64,000 nt of DNA, from NCBI GenBank assembly GCA_012932865.1, contig SAXG01000041.1, positions 124,001 through 188,000 on the forward strand, given 5' to 3'. Below the pieces are notes generated by a model. That model was given only the letters and a program-made list of their open reading frames with translations, made no database searches and was not told the DNA's origin. Made by a program: the position numbers and the translations under genes. Below are positions 46,447 to 57,838 of the stretch, piece after piece; within the stretch, counting starts at the first letter, position 1; each line of letters opens with the position of its first letter. This stretch comes from Amylostereum areolatum (Eukaryota; Basidiomycota; Agaricomycetes; Russulales; Stereaceae).

Positions 46447-46771
46447 ATACTTGATGCGACCGTCGCTCAATGTACATATATTTACTCGACCTCCTTTCTT
46501 ATAAAAGGAGGCTCATCGAACGAGCCATTCCTCAGCTCGTTCTCTTTGTAAATACAGGACTGTTCTGAATAAGAACCTCCTCTTAAGCATACTAAAGAGA
46601 ATCCAAACTAAAGTCGAAAGCTCGCCTAAGTATTCCGTGAATACTTACTGCTTCGCTCATCGACTCTAACCTTCGCGCAACCGAGACGTCTGGATCACCT
46701 GATCCCACCTCTCACACGTAAGAGTACTGTAGCCTGAGCCGCTTGTCACGTGATAAGGATCGTCCTTAACA
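46266..46771 (+). repeat. 3' LTR of B2 (506 bp)
   Basis: Starts TGTTACAACTTG and ends GTCCTTAACA. It is about 43 bp shorter than the B1 LTRs, mainly through fewer U3 repeats near 46370-46440. TATA box TATAAAAGG lies at about 46500. Clearly more diverged than the B1 pair, so B2 is an older or different lineage. Confidence 0.92.
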
Positions 46772-48075
46772 CGTACCCATTCTCATGGGTCCAGGTTTGC
46801 TGCGGGTCCGGGTACTCCTGCGGGAAACCCGCACCCGTCTACCACCAACACTCATGGCCCACACCCCCCGCACGCCATCCGCTGCCGTCTACCTGCCACC
46901 GTCGCCCACCCGCCATGGTCCACCCGCCGCTGTCACCCACCCGCCGTCGTCCGCCCACCGCCGTCGCCCACCCACCATCATCCGCCATCGTCGTCCACCC
47001 GCCGCCGTCATCCACCCGCCGCCGTCATCCACAGTCCACCCGCCGCCGTCGTCCACCCATCCACCCTCATCACCCACCACCGCTCGCAACACCCCGCCGC
47101 TTGCAACGGCCTCGCCGCCCGCCCCGCCGCCGCCGCCGCCGCGTGCACTCCCCCTACCGCGCATGCTCCCCCTTCCTTTGCAACCCCACCACCGCCGCCG
47201 CTCGCGAGTCGCCGCTTGGCGCTCGTGATGCGGTGCCCCCTTTTTTTTTCTTGTACCCCTTTTGCTACCTACATTGCTGTGCTTTTGCTTTTCTACCAGC
47301 TAACCCTAACCCTACCAAATAACTTTTACTTACATTTGGGGGTTTCTTTTGTACAAAATACAATTGAACTGAGTTGAATTAGCTATATAAGAGTCGGAAT
47401 AAGCAAAATAAGCGAAAAGAAGCTCCAAAAATGGGCCAGAAAACCGGACGGGTCAGCGCGGGTACCCAGGACCCCTGAAATTCCCTATAAATGATTCATC
47501 TCGGACCACCGAAAATTTGGGCCTTATGGGAACCTATGTATGGTACTCTCCACCGAAAATGGGCCCCGTAGGGCCGACATGTTGGAGCTAAGAACCACTG
47601 AAAAGGAACCCGCCCGTCCGAAGTCCCATCTTCACCACCGAAAATGGTAAGCATCTGAACACGCCGAGGATCTGTCAGTTCCAATCACAAGTATTTTGCA
47701 TATTTTGCTTCCCATGTCTATGGAAGCAAACTAGGCATGTTATAGCAAGCTTGTGCATAAAATGAGAGTTCTGCTCTGGAAACCTCGACGCCGAAGGCGT
47801 GGGAAATTAGACTATTTTTAGATATGTATAGTCTAAGAACCACTGAAAACGGCTGACTTGAAAAAATCTATCATGTAAATCACCGAAAATGGCCCAAATT
47901 CTGTCCCAGCGCACCACCGAAAACAGGTCACCCTGGGATGAATGCTCTATAGGGAATTTCAGGGGTCCTGGGTACCCGCGGGAGGCCCCGGGTTTCGACA
48001 GGCCGACCCGCACCCGTACCCGCGTGACCCGTACCCGTGACCCGCCACGGGTCGGCAGACCCGTGTCCCTGCCTA
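46772..48075. repeat. Repeat-rich segment with inverted GGTACCCGCGGG ends and CCACCGAAAATGG units
   Basis: 46850-47160 is a Pro-coding minisatellite built on CACCCGCCGTCGTC. GCGGGTACCCAGGACCCCTG at about 47458 is inverted at about 47955-47985, bounding a 500-bp unit. Within it seven irregularly spaced copies of (C)CACCGAAAATGG or a close variant lie at about 47505, 47550, 47593, 47634, 47838, 47881 and 47911. The GGGTACC-rich borders resemble fungal hAT termini, which is only a guess. No gene seen. Confidence 0.55.
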
Positions 48076-48078
48076 GGT

Positions 48079-48417
48079 GTAGCTGACTTTATTCAGGTTG
48101 AAAACCTCATTGGAGGTCTCTCAAAGCGTGCAAACGACCTCGAGCGCGGCGCGGACATTTTGCGCGAGCAGCTGAAGCAGCCACACGCCAGCAAGCTCTG
48201 GCTCAAGAGCTTCGCATCTCGGGACGTCGGCAAGGACGTCAGCCTGCTTGTGGACGACATCAATCAAGCCGAGAAGACTGGCCGTGTTCGTAAGACAACG
48301 TGGGCTCGTGCGCATGACAAGAACGATGCACGTCGCGTACAAAACACCATGGGGTATCAAAACCACGGCCGACCACTCACTAGGCTTCCGTTCCGTGACA
48401 TCCAGTCGTTGCCGTAA
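48079..48417 (+). pseudogene. 3' fragment of a transposon-type protein gene
   Basis: Open frame of about 113 codons: DFIQVENLIGGLSKRANDLE, RGADILREQLKQPHASKLWL, VGKDVSLLVDDINQAEKTGR and ARAHDKNDARRVQNTMGYQNH. This reads as the C-terminal end of a larger helical protein and has an acceptor-like CTAG just before it. It resembles the ends of basidiomycete repetitive proteins such as the DUF6589 group, from memory. The 5' part is missing, replaced by repeats. Confidence 0.35.
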
Positions 48418-48736
48418 CCCCCTGCGCTGTACTTTTCCGTAGGCCTCTTCCACCTCCGAACGTGAGTAACCATGTCATCATATCCTCTCATATACTCACC
48501 CGTCTCTGAGGGCGCCGTATCCCATTCTCGCGCGCTCGCCAACTTGACCCGGGTTTCTAGATTGTACCCTTTCCTTTTCGCGTGTCCCCCCCGCCGGGTC
48601 GTCGTATCCTCTCCTCCCGCGAATTTTCATGTTCTAGTGATTTCACCAATCTCTCGGGTCGTCGTGTCGAACCGGTCTCGCGCACTCCTTCCCCACTCCA
48701 AATCGCCACTTTCTTGAACCATTTCTTGTCCTCCGC

Positions 48737-48918
48737 GAGATTGTCTTCGTCGGCAGCTCCACTTGCATCCCCGCACGTTCAAGCTCGCATCCGACTTCTT
48801 CAATGGCAAGGAGTCCAACAAGAGCATCAACCCTGACGAGACCATTGCGTACGGCGCTGCCGTCCAGGCTGCCATCCTGTCTGGTGACGCGTCCGAGAAG
48901 ACTCAAGATCTTCTACAA
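48737..48918 (+). pseudogene. Hsp70 gene fragment
   Basis: Translated pieces [12 protein letters not shown] and, after a frame change, [46 protein letters not shown] match the ATPase-domain end of cytosolic SSA-type Hsp70 (IVLVGGSTRIP ... [23 protein letters not shown]). Only about 60 codons remain, with a frameshift and substitutions of conserved residues. It is a captured or decayed fragment. Confidence 0.75.
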
Positions 48919-49258
48919 CCCTTTTTTCTTTATAATCTTGACATACAGACTTTTGATGTAATATCTAAACATAGCTCTTACGCTAATACAAGTTCATTCA
49001 TTTGTATAGTAACTACAGTGAGCTTTATTACTTTGTATATTTGGTTTGAAGGTCCACGAGCGGTCCCAAGCATGGTCCGTTCCGTGCTAGCTGCTGGGGG
49101 AATAGCGTTCAGTTGTGGAAACCGTCATACGAATGAGTCGCGCCGGGAGGATCCGACAGGAATAAGAAAGGTACAGCACCAGTAGTACTTTGCTAGGAAT
49201 ATCGTACACATGCGCAAACGTTAGAGTAGCCAGATGGCCAGGACGGCCGCAAAATACC
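48919..49258. other. AT-rich stretch, no gene seen
   Basis: AT-rich DNA follows the Hsp70 fragment to about 49050, then mixed sequence up to the end of the deaminase-like gene. Its 3' untranslated region and terminator probably lie here. Confidence 0.4.
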
Positions 49259-51267
49259 CTACTCAACACCCGTGAGGAGCGGACCACCGTATTCAACCGC
49301 GTCCTCGTCAGCCTCTCCGGCAGCCTGCGCCGGATCTCCCTTCGCCTTAGGGTCTGCCTTGAACTTGGCCTTCTGCTCGTCTTTCTCCCGCGTCTGAGCT
49401 TTCCCCGCAGCTTTGGTTTCCGCCTCCGCCGCCAATTGTTCTTCTTCCCTTTCCCAGAGTGCCATCGAATCGATTAGGAGCTGACCTATACAAGCAAGCT
49501 CACTCAGCGAACCGGAGACGCCGCGACAGAAGTAATAAGCATACCACGGTCGTCTGCCAACACCTCCGAGTCTTCTCCGCTCTCTTCGTCATCAGACTCA
49601 TCCGTGCTTTGCGACGCTTTACGAGCCCGCAACCTGGCCTCCTGCAGCTCCTTGTCGATCTCGGACAAATAACGAGCCAACTTCTCCAGGATCACTTTTG
49701 TCAATCTCTCCTTCACGTCGGCAGAGGCGGTAGGGGGGCAGATCCAAGGCGCGGCAACCTGGCTGTGACAGCCCAGCGTCGTGACCGGGAAGCTGGTCGA
49801 TTGCGAATGGGCGGAGATGTACGCGTTGCAGAGGTAGCAGGACAGCTTTGAGACTCCGATGTACGGGATGTGGGCGATGGAGTGCTGGTGAAGATATAGG
49901 AGAAGGGAGCATTCGCAGTGAACGTTAACATCCTTGTAGGTGTGTACGACAACTTGAACGTCCTGAGAGCCTGAAGAGATGGTATACGTCAGAAACGAGA
50001 GTCTCAATTGAAGCAGTCCATCGACGTACGCGACATCGGGACGGAAGCCGTGGGCTGCTTGGCGTTCGGAGGACGAGGAAGACGATGGTCCAGCTCTCCG
50101 AGGAAGACACGGAGGGGGTCGTTCGGTAATAAGCTGACTGCAGGGTCCTCCTCTTCAGTAGATGATTTGGGCGGGTCTGGGCGTCGATTCCATCCTGCCG
50201 CACGCGCGACATCCCGCAGCCTCTCGTAGTCAACCTTGATCTCGAGAGTAGACGTGCTTGGAGGAACGGTACTGATCTTGACGTTGTCGAGTAAAGGGGC
50301 CAAGTGAACGGAACCGACCAAGTTCACCACACGAAGAAAATGAACGTGCACGGCGACGAGCTTGGTTAACCATCGTTCCATCGGCAGCTGTTGCTCTGAG
50401 AGTCTGTGAGAACCACAGCTGTCGCGGGCAGTAATATGATCGCTCACCCATGCCTCTGAGCGCCAGGTAGCTTTCGCATGCAAAAAAAAAGGGGTGGGGC
50501 AAGGGGTGTTTCTTTCCGTGGTCAAGGAGGCTTTTCAATTCGGAATGCAACTGCCGAGTGTAGGCCAATATCACCCCTCCTAGCCCGTCGGTCGGAGGCC
50601 CCTCCGTAAACACTTCTTGCATCGCGACCACAACAGAGTAGATGGAATCGAGGCGTTTCCGATGGGGACCGGACTGTAAGGCTGCAAAATTGACGCGGTC
50701 GTCTTGGTCCCAAGCAAGGTCGTCCCGTGGGGTGCCCTGGACCTCCTTCATGAACGTGATGAACGGATCGTAGCGCTTTTGAAGGCGCCGTTTGATCTTG
50801 TACCAGGAGTGTTTGACCAGCCTAATCTCCAATTCGGTAAGATACTGCGCGGGTCCAGATGGTCCAACTGCGTAGATACGATAATAGACCTTGGAGCGAG
50901 AAGAACGGCTCAAGTCGATGTTGGGATTGGCTTGAGCGAGGTCCCTGACGGATTTTAGGGTCGAGATGATATCGTGAAGGATCGGGACCACTCGCTTGTC
51001 CACCGCGCCGTTCTCGGCCACGTACAGGTGCGCGCCTGCGCCGTGGATATCGACAGCGATTGCAACGACCTGCTTTTGCTGATTGCAGATGGACAGATGT
51101 GCCAGACTGTCAAGAATGATGGCCTGGCGGGAGAGAGCCTCTTCACTCTTGTCGGGAGGCTGACCTTCCCTGCGTGCGTTTTTGGTGTTATTCTCGATTA
51201 GACCGCCGATGAGGGCGGCGAGAACGTTGACGTCGAGAGGATTGGGGGAGGGGGAAGAGGGAATCAT
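49259..51267 (-). CDS. OTT_1508-like deaminase-fold protein 1
   Basis: A multi-exon gene. The first exon from ATG 51267 (MIPSSPSPNPLDVNVLAALI) is open to about 50480. One intron follows near the ALRG/SEQQ region, with boundaries unsure. A 59-nt intron at 49971-50029 (GTACGT...CAG) and a last 59-nt intron at 49486-49544 are clear. The C-terminal domain has VHCECSLL (about 49905-49925) and PYIGVSKLSCYLCNAYI (49828-49842 for CYLC). This H-x-E plus C-x2-C pair is the zinc-binding signature of the nucleic-acid/nucleotide deaminase fold, in the form found in the fungal OTT_1508-like family. The tail ends in an acidic, Lys-rich segment to 49259. Substrate is unknown. A paralogue lies at 53711-55758. 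Confidence 0.72.
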
Positions 51268-51761
51268 AGGTTATATGTTAGAAATACGGAGAGCATCGAG
51301 AGATTTTGAGGATACGGGCGTTGAACGTTGAACGTCGGTTGAACTTGAGATCTGAGAGGGTATGGTTAGGGTTCAAAACCACGTTCCCACAATCCACGCT
51401 GCGCGGCCTTGCGCGGCCCTCTGCGTTACTTCTTTGCACATACCCGCAGACTGACCGTCAACCGTCGTCCGTCGTCCGCCGCCAGCCGCCGCCACCCCAG
51501 TGCGTCCCCGATCGCATTTTCCACTCTCAATTGACGACCGCCGGCGATAGCGTCACACTTGTTGGCGAGCCCCAGCGGAAAACGCCCTCGTTCGACGCAG
51601 ACGATGGCGACGAGCTCTGCCCCGCCGTCGAAATAGCGGCCGCTATTGTACGCAGGCGTTTTCTGTGGTACTTGCACGCTCTCATGTTATTTCGTTTTTT
51701 TTAGTTTGACCGCTCGCCGAGTCGACCGCGCACGATCCACCGCCATCGCTCTCGCCAATCC
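51268..51761. promoter_or_regulatory. Divergent intergenic region
   Basis: Separates the minus-strand deaminase-like gene from the plus-strand WD40 gene, so it should carry both promoters. No distinct TATA box is visible. It contains a pyrimidine-rich stretch just before the WD40 start. Confidence 0.4.
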
Positions 51762-53109
51762 ATGAGCAGAGCCTCCTCCATCAGCCTCATGTCCGCGCCC
51801 CCGACCCCCTCCCGCGGTATCACACCCTTCCTCCACCCGGCCGACGTCTCCGTCCGCTCCGCCTCCCCCGCTCTCTCCATCTCCTTCACCCAGCTCCCGC
51901 CCTCCGAAACCTCCGCCAAATTCCACCTACACGAAACCAAAGCGAACGTCCCCTTCCAAGGCCACACCGACGACGTCCTCGGCCCGACCGCGCCCCTCGC
52001 CTGGACATCGTACAACACCCTCGTTTTCGGCCGCGGCGACCGCGTGCACGTCAAGAGCCTCGCCACCACCGGCGGCACCGACGACGTCGCGGTCCTCGTC
52101 AAGCTCAAGGTCCACCACGGCCACCTGCGCATGATCGAGTGCGGCGACACGGAGATGCCGAACGTGGTCGCGGTCGCGACGTCCGGGGGCCTCATCCAGC
52201 TCTGGGACATCCCGTCCAAGAAGATGATCATGAACTGGTACACCAAGCCCGCCACCGCCCTGCGGTTCGCGGGGCCCGTGCTCACGGTCGGCGGCGAGAA
52301 GGGTACGATCCGCCACTTCGACACGCGAATCCGCGACGCGCGCGCGATGAAGGAGCAGAACAAGCGGGTGACCCGCCACCAGGCCCGGATCACCGCCCTC
52401 GCCTGGAACCACGACCACCGCGTGCTCGCGAGCGCGGCCGAGTCTGGCGTCGTCCTTGCCTGGGACTCGCGCCAGAACCCGACCGTTCCCCTCGACGTCG
52501 GCGACCTCGTCCAGCGGCGCCGCAAGATGCAGCACGTCGGCGCTGTCAAGGTGCCTTTACTCCCCCTGCCAGCCCGCCCCCCTTCTAATTGTTCTCATTT
52601 TCTCCGCGCAGGCTCTTGCATGGTGTCCGTGGTCCCTCAAAACGCTGTCTTCCGGCGACGCCGCGGCGGACGGGTCGGGCACGATCCGGCTCTTGAACAT
52701 TAACGCGACGTCCCCCATCCCGCTCGCGGCGGACCGGCTGGAGCTCAACACGCAGGTCACGTCGCTGCAGTGGTCGCAGCAGTGCAAGGAGGTGCTCGCG
52801 ACGCACGGCGCCGTGCGCGCGCCCGCCGCCGACGTCGCGTCGGGCCTGGGGGGATTCAACCCCGCGGCGTCGCACCCGTCGCTGGCCGCGAACGCGGTGT
52901 CCGTACTCGCGTTCCCCAGCCTCGGGCACGTCGGGACCGCGTACCCCGCGACGGACGCTGTGCTCGGGAGCGCGATCAGTCCCAGCGGGCTGAAGGTCGC
53001 GTTTGCGGTACCCGGGGAGAAGATGGTGAAGATCTGGGACGTGTGGGGGAAGAAGAAGGAGCTGCGACGGCAGCGGAGCATGACCGAGGGCCCGTGTGGG
53101 ATTCGGTAG
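51762..53109 (+). CDS. CDC20/CDH1-like WD40 protein (APC/C activator family, divergent)
   Basis: Two exons, 51762-52550 and 52612-53109, with a 61-nt intron (GTGCCT...GCAG). About 428 aa. The seven-blade region begins SYNTLVFGRGDRVHVKSL and contains VATSGGLIQLWDI, ITALAWNHDHRVLASAAESG, HVGAVKALAWCPW (the typical CDC20 blade), GTIRLLNI, QVTSLQWSQQCKEVLATHG and KMVKIWDVW. The chain ends GIR: the Ile-Arg tail used by CDC20/CDH1 proteins to dock on the APC/C. The N-terminus is short and lacks an obvious C-box (DR-Y/F-IP) or KEN. It may be a meiosis-type activator, or a relative no longer competent for APC/C activation. Confidence 0.75.
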
Positions 53110-53710
53110 CGCGGTGCGGCGTGCGCGGGCTTGGATTGGGTGGGACGGGCGGACGTTCGTACTATGTGGACGGTTTTGAACGAGGGATGGGGGACTTGTG
53201 TTGTGACACCTCGGGCTTTGTTGTGTGTACTTGGTCTTGTGGGCGAGAACACCTTGTTGTACGAGTACTTGACGATGCAATGTGTATTCCCTCATTTACG
53301 AACGGATCGCCAAGTGTCAACGCCCCAGGATCTGTGAGTGCTGAGCGCTGAGCGTCCATTGGATGCCAAGTCCCTATGTACCCTACATAGGTTTGTCTAC
53401 GAAAGGGCTGTTCTCGATCTCGCGTCCCCTCTTGATTTAATTCGTTCTTATGCCCCCTCCCTTTCACGTCCTGGTTCACTTTGCGGGTGGCATGCGAATG
53501 CTCTCTCTCTTGCCGAGCGACGCCCGCACAAGTGCACGTATAGGGCTGGTTCCGCGATCGAGGAAGCGGACAATAGTATCCCCTGCGTACGACCGGGAAT
53601 CGACGACGATGCATCATGTATACGCGTTTCCGCGACGTGGGTGTACGGATATATACATATGTTGTGAAGGACGAAAAGCCTCGCACGAACGAGAAGATGA
53701 CGACAACATG
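53110..53710. other. Convergent intergenic region, no gene seen
   Basis: Lies between the 3' ends of the WD40 gene (plus) and the second deaminase-like gene (minus). Holds their terminators. Small frames here have no protein character. Confidence 0.45.
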
Positions 53711-55758
53711 CTACTCTTTCGGTGTGCCGGCCATGTGGTCTTCAAGTGTTTCAGCCTTGATCGCCGCCTTAGCTTCTGCCACCGCTGCATCTAAGCGAGT
53801 ATGAGTACTAGGTAGCATCCCCAACGCGCGAGAGGGACAACGCACCTTCGTCAGCTGATGTCGTCTTCATGTCACTGACCAAGCCTTCACAGGACCCAGT
53901 GGTGCTTTGAGACGCTAAACGAGCATGAGTCCTATTCCGCCATTCCTTGTCCCTTCGCTCGTTCTCCTCCTTCTCCAGACGCCGCAGGTGGTCCAGAATC
54001 TCCTGCAAAATCTTCGTCTTCAATTTGTCGTGAACGTCCCTGTTTTCCTCGAGCACGCGCTCGGCGAGGTCAGGAGAGCGCACACGGAGGTCGGGAGAAA
54101 GCCAAGGTACAACAAGCTGGCTGTGATAGCCTTGAGTCGCGATCGACGCGCCCATCACCTCCGAATATGCAGAGAAGTACATATGGCAGAGTTTGCAGGA
54201 TAGTTTTGAGACACCTATGTAGGGAATGAAGCGACGGCCATGAAGACTGGCGAGAAGTGCACATTCGCAGTGGACGTGGGCTTTGTAGCGGCGTGCGATG
54301 CGCTCTGGAGAATATTAGATATCAGAGCATGCATGATGGGGGGAAGACTGCGTGGCTCACTGAGAGAAGTCGTATACTCGAGCGAGGCCGCGGGCGTCCC
54401 AGACGCGGTTGATGTCCCCGGTAGCGAACCACCCAAAGGCTTTGGCGGACGTGGCGGGAGGAACAGGTCGAGCTCGTGGAAAAAATTGTCGATCACGATG
54501 TCTTCAATCGATGGACGCTTGACTACTAGACGGTCCTCGTCCTCTGAATGCGCGGAGCTCGCGTTCGCCCCAAGGCCGTTCGCATGGGATCCTCCCTCCG
54601 CCTCTGGTCCCGGGATTCCGAACTGCCCGTCGCCTTCTCCACCGGACACCTCCAGAGCTTCCCGTGCGCACCATCCTGCCGCGTGGGCAATCGTCCGTAG
54701 CGTATCCCGCGTGACATCTACTTGGAGATCACGGCTATCTCCTGGGACAGGGACGATGGGTACGGCGTGGTCGAGGAACGACGACCAGCGATCTGAGTTA
54801 GCCATGCTTGCCACCCGGAGGAAATGGACATGCGTGGATATGATCTTGGAGATCCACCGACCAAAGGACAGTCCTAACTCAGAAGATACGATGAGCACGA
54901 TTAACATCCCAGGTCGTACAGCATCACTTACGCCTGTTCGTGAATCGAAAGTACTCATCGCAGTTGGCGAAGAGGTTGGTGGGATCGTCCGGATTCTTCT
55001 CCCATGCATCGAGGAGAGACTTGACTTCGCCGTGCAACGTCGCCATGCAAACTTTGACAAACTCCGCCGTGAAATTGGATGCGGTAGGAGGTTCCCAGCG
55101 AAAGGCGCGATCCATCTTGACCACGACGGAGTGGATGCAATCAAGGCGTTCTCGGCGTTTCCCCGACTGGAGGTCGAATAGAAATACTGTGGCTGACGTC
55201 CGAGAAGAATCGAACTTGGGGACCTTGAACCTCCCCCATGAATGTGAAGAAGGCGTCGCGGTGCTTGTCGAAGCGGTGCTTCATCCTCGACCAAGCGTGT
55301 TGTATCAACCTGTGTTCCAAGAGGTCAAGCTTTTCCGTGGCCGTCGTGTCCGGGCCCTGCACGGCTTTCATGGAATCCAGGTTAGGTGGAGAGGTTGCGA
55401 CGCCAGAGCCCCGGGAAATGCGCCTGACCTCTGCGAGCGTGCTGAGGATGTCCTGAACGGCGCGCACGACCTGATCGTCCACCCTATCGTTGTTTTCCGC
55501 GACGTGAAGTTCGAAGTTCTTCGTTGCGTCCTGTGTTTTTAGAACGGCCGCGATAGCGACGACTTGTTTTTTCTCCTTCCAAATAGATAGGTGGGCCAGG
55601 GTATCGAGGATATTGGCTTGATGAGCGAGAGCAATGTCGTTCAGGGGTTGTCCGGTGCGGCGTCGATCTTTGGCGGTGTGAGGTTCGTTGAATCCGCAGG
55701 CAAGGGCGGCCACCAGGTTGACATCCAGTGTGTCGGCATCATCGGCGGGAGAGGGCAT
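53711..55758 (-). CDS. OTT_1508-like deaminase-fold protein 2
   Basis: Paralogue of 49259-51267. ATG 55758 (MPSPADDADTLDVNLVAALA). Clear introns: 54874-54931 (GTAAGT...GTTAG), 54305-54360 (GTGAGC...CCAG) and 53791-53845 (GTGCGT...TTAG). A further one or an indel lies near 55200. The C-terminal domain has HVHCECALLASLHG (HCE at about 54258-54275) and PYIGVSKLSCKLCHMYF, keeping the zinc ligands His, Cys and Cys plus the catalytic-type Glu. The Arg/Glu-rich helix RRLEKEENERRDKEWRN and a last exon AAVAEAKAAIKAETLEDHM follow. The matching intron positions in the two genes support an ancestral duplication. Confidence 0.72.
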
Positions 55759-56216
55759 GAGCAATGCCTCTGTGAGTAGTGATGGTATGAACAAGTGGTG
55801 GCGAGCGAAAACACGGAACGGTACACTGGCCATTGGGCAGGAGTCTGTTTCGGAGAGAATTTCACGTCCGCATCTTCCACGAAAAAGAGTTATGGTTCGA
55901 ATTGACATGTACGCAGTACACAACGCACTACACCTAGAAAACGAAAACACGGCAAGGCCGCACACAGCACGGCGACGCGTCGAGAAGCCCTTATTTAAAT
56001 CACAGCTCGTGCACGCTCTACGCAAACCGAGGACCGACACACACATACAGATCGAGGGTGGGGGGGACAAAGGAAGAGAGGAGGCGCGCGAGGTGCCGTA
56101 TGTGCGTACTCCCGACATGTAACGGCGCGGGTATAAAAAGAAGCAAAGACCATTAAACAACGGGATAGATGAAGCCCAGCGTCCGCGAACGACACAGAAA
56201 GAAAAGGGTCGGATCC
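55759..56216. other. Intergenic, promoter of deaminase-like gene 2
   Basis: Contains the 3' end of the secreted-protein gene and the upstream region of the gene starting at 55758. Open frames read through it on the minus strand without coding character. A TATAAAAAG-like word appears on the plus strand near 56132. Confidence 0.4.
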
Positions 56217-57171
56217 TCACAGCGCGATGAACGCGGCGCCGAGCATGCCGGCAAGCGCACCGGCCGCGGTGGCCATCGAGCGCGCGGCGCCGTCGGTGGA
56301 CCCGGTGAGGCCGCCCGCGAGGCCTCCGCCGGCGTTCTGGACGGTGCTCGAGCTGAAAAAGTCCGAGGGGCAGGTGTTGACCTGCGCCTGGTAGAGGTCG
56401 GGCTGGCCGCCGAGGATGGGGCTGCTCTTGATGCCGGGCGCGTACGGGACGAGGTTCATAAAGTCGATGTAGGACTCCATGACGTCGCGGGCGCAGTTGG
56501 AGCAGAGGGTGGCGGCGGCGGTGGTGGGCTGCAGGGTGAGGAACGCGATGTTCTCGGCGCGGTAGGTGGTCACGTTCGGCTTGAGCACGACCTGGGTGTC
56601 GTCCGCGCGCTTGTGGTGGGCGGCGGGCACGTAGAGGACGCCGGCGACGCTGCGGGTGTCGAGGGAGCGGCGGGCGTTGGTGGACTTGACGAGCGAGTTG
56701 ACGCAGTACGCGCCGGACTCCTGGGCGCAGAGGGCGCCCTTGAGGGGCACGAGGGTGTAGAGGGTGTCGTACTGGGCGAGGACGTCGGCGTTGGGGCTGG
56801 TGACGAGCTCGGCGGTGCAGGCGCTGTAGAAGCTCGCGAGCTGGCCGCGGATGGCGCTTTCGGAGCAGGTGCTCGAGGCGCAGAGGGAGCCGAGGGCGGT
56901 GGCGATGGTCGCGGCGGACTGGGTGCCGGTCGCGTTAGCGGCGGGGCCGAACTGCTTGGTGGCGCCGACCAGGGTGGACAGGCACGAGGCGAGGGTCGAG
57001 TCGTCGTCGAGCGTCGACATGAACGACGAGCAGCCCGAGCTGATGCCCGACGGGATGAGCGGGTTGCTCTGCGAAAAAAAAATAAGTGAGGGGCTTTGAA
57101 AGAGGGCGAAAGCGACGCACCTGGGCGACGACGACGGCGGCGAGAGCGGTGAGAGCGGCGAACGACTTCAT
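56217..57171 (-). CDS. Secreted, probably GPI-anchored Cys-rich protein
   Basis: Exons 57121-57171 and 56217-57068, with a 52-nt intron (GTGCGT...GCAG). 300 aa. The first exon is just the signal peptide MKSFAALTALAAVVVAQ. The mature part has at least nine Cys (SGCSSFM, LASCLSTL, LCASSTCSE, SACTAEL, LCAQESGAYC, TLCSNCARDV, NTCPSDF), and a Ser/Gly linker precedes a hydrophobic end MATAAGALAGMLGAAFIAL, typical of GPI attachment. The layout matches DUF7729-type fungal surface proteins. It would sit on the cell wall or plasma membrane. Function unknown. Confidence 0.8.
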
Positions 57172-57838
57172 TGTGGGACGAAGAGGATGGTAGACTGAAA
57201 GAACGTGAGGTTTAAGTACGTCGGACACGACGACGAGCGCGGGGGCGGCAACGTTGAAGGGGCGTGGTGGAAGGAGCGGAGGATGGCCCCCATTTTTGTC
57301 GCTTGGCGACTTGATCGCCCCCCTCTCAACTTTCCCACGCCCGTTTAACACCCGGCCGCGGCCTTTCCTCGCCGTCTTCCACGACGAGCTCCGAGAATAA
57401 CGTCCTGCTCAAGGAAAACGAGGCCGTCTTTTGCGTTGCTTAGAGGTCTCACATGCGGTGGTGATCGGTGAAGCTTGAAGCTTGAAGGATGGCCGCAGCT
57501 TAGGGGGTAAACAGCGGGCTCCCAGAGTCCCTAGTCTGATACTCATACTGGCGCGCTATTGGCAACTCCCCACGTTTGTACAAACTTCAAACTTCAAACT
57601 TCAAAAGCGCTGGCGTCGAGCGCGCGGTTGTATAGACAAGATGGGGGACGCTTTACGTACCTAGTACGGCAGGCACCGTAGAACATGGGTTTTAGAACAT
57701 GGTTTCAAACCCGCCGTGACGTATACTATGCATTCTCTTCTGGTCAGAAAATAGAAAGGCGCATCGTGCAATTATTGAACCTCGAATTGTGTCGGCAGTA
57801 CATAGTTAGTGTAGTGCAGCTAGTGTTCTCCCCGCCAA
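57172..57838. other. Intergenic with small AAACTTC tandem repeat
   Basis: Holds the promoter of the secreted-protein gene and the 3' end of the next gene. A run of AAACTTC repeats lies at about 57580-57604, and GAAGCTT is doubled near 57472. No gene seen. Confidence 0.45.

Larger units (their letters stand above)
42205..46771 (+). mobile_element. B2, 3' half
   Basis: Begins at the target word GAATC in the integrase and runs through the chromodomain, the accessory cassette and a 506-bp 3' LTR. In the undisturbed B1 the two halves meet at a single GAATC. The other half lies inverted at 31635-35109. Confidence 0.93.

Noticed and set aside
47505..47924. CRISPR-like array of CCACCGAAAATGG
   Set aside because: Unit is short, spacing is irregular and this is a eukaryotic genome.
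52585..53295. 236-codon frame antisense to the WD40 gene
   Set aside because: It is the mirror of a GC-rich coding exon; the plus strand has clear WD40 blades and an intron.
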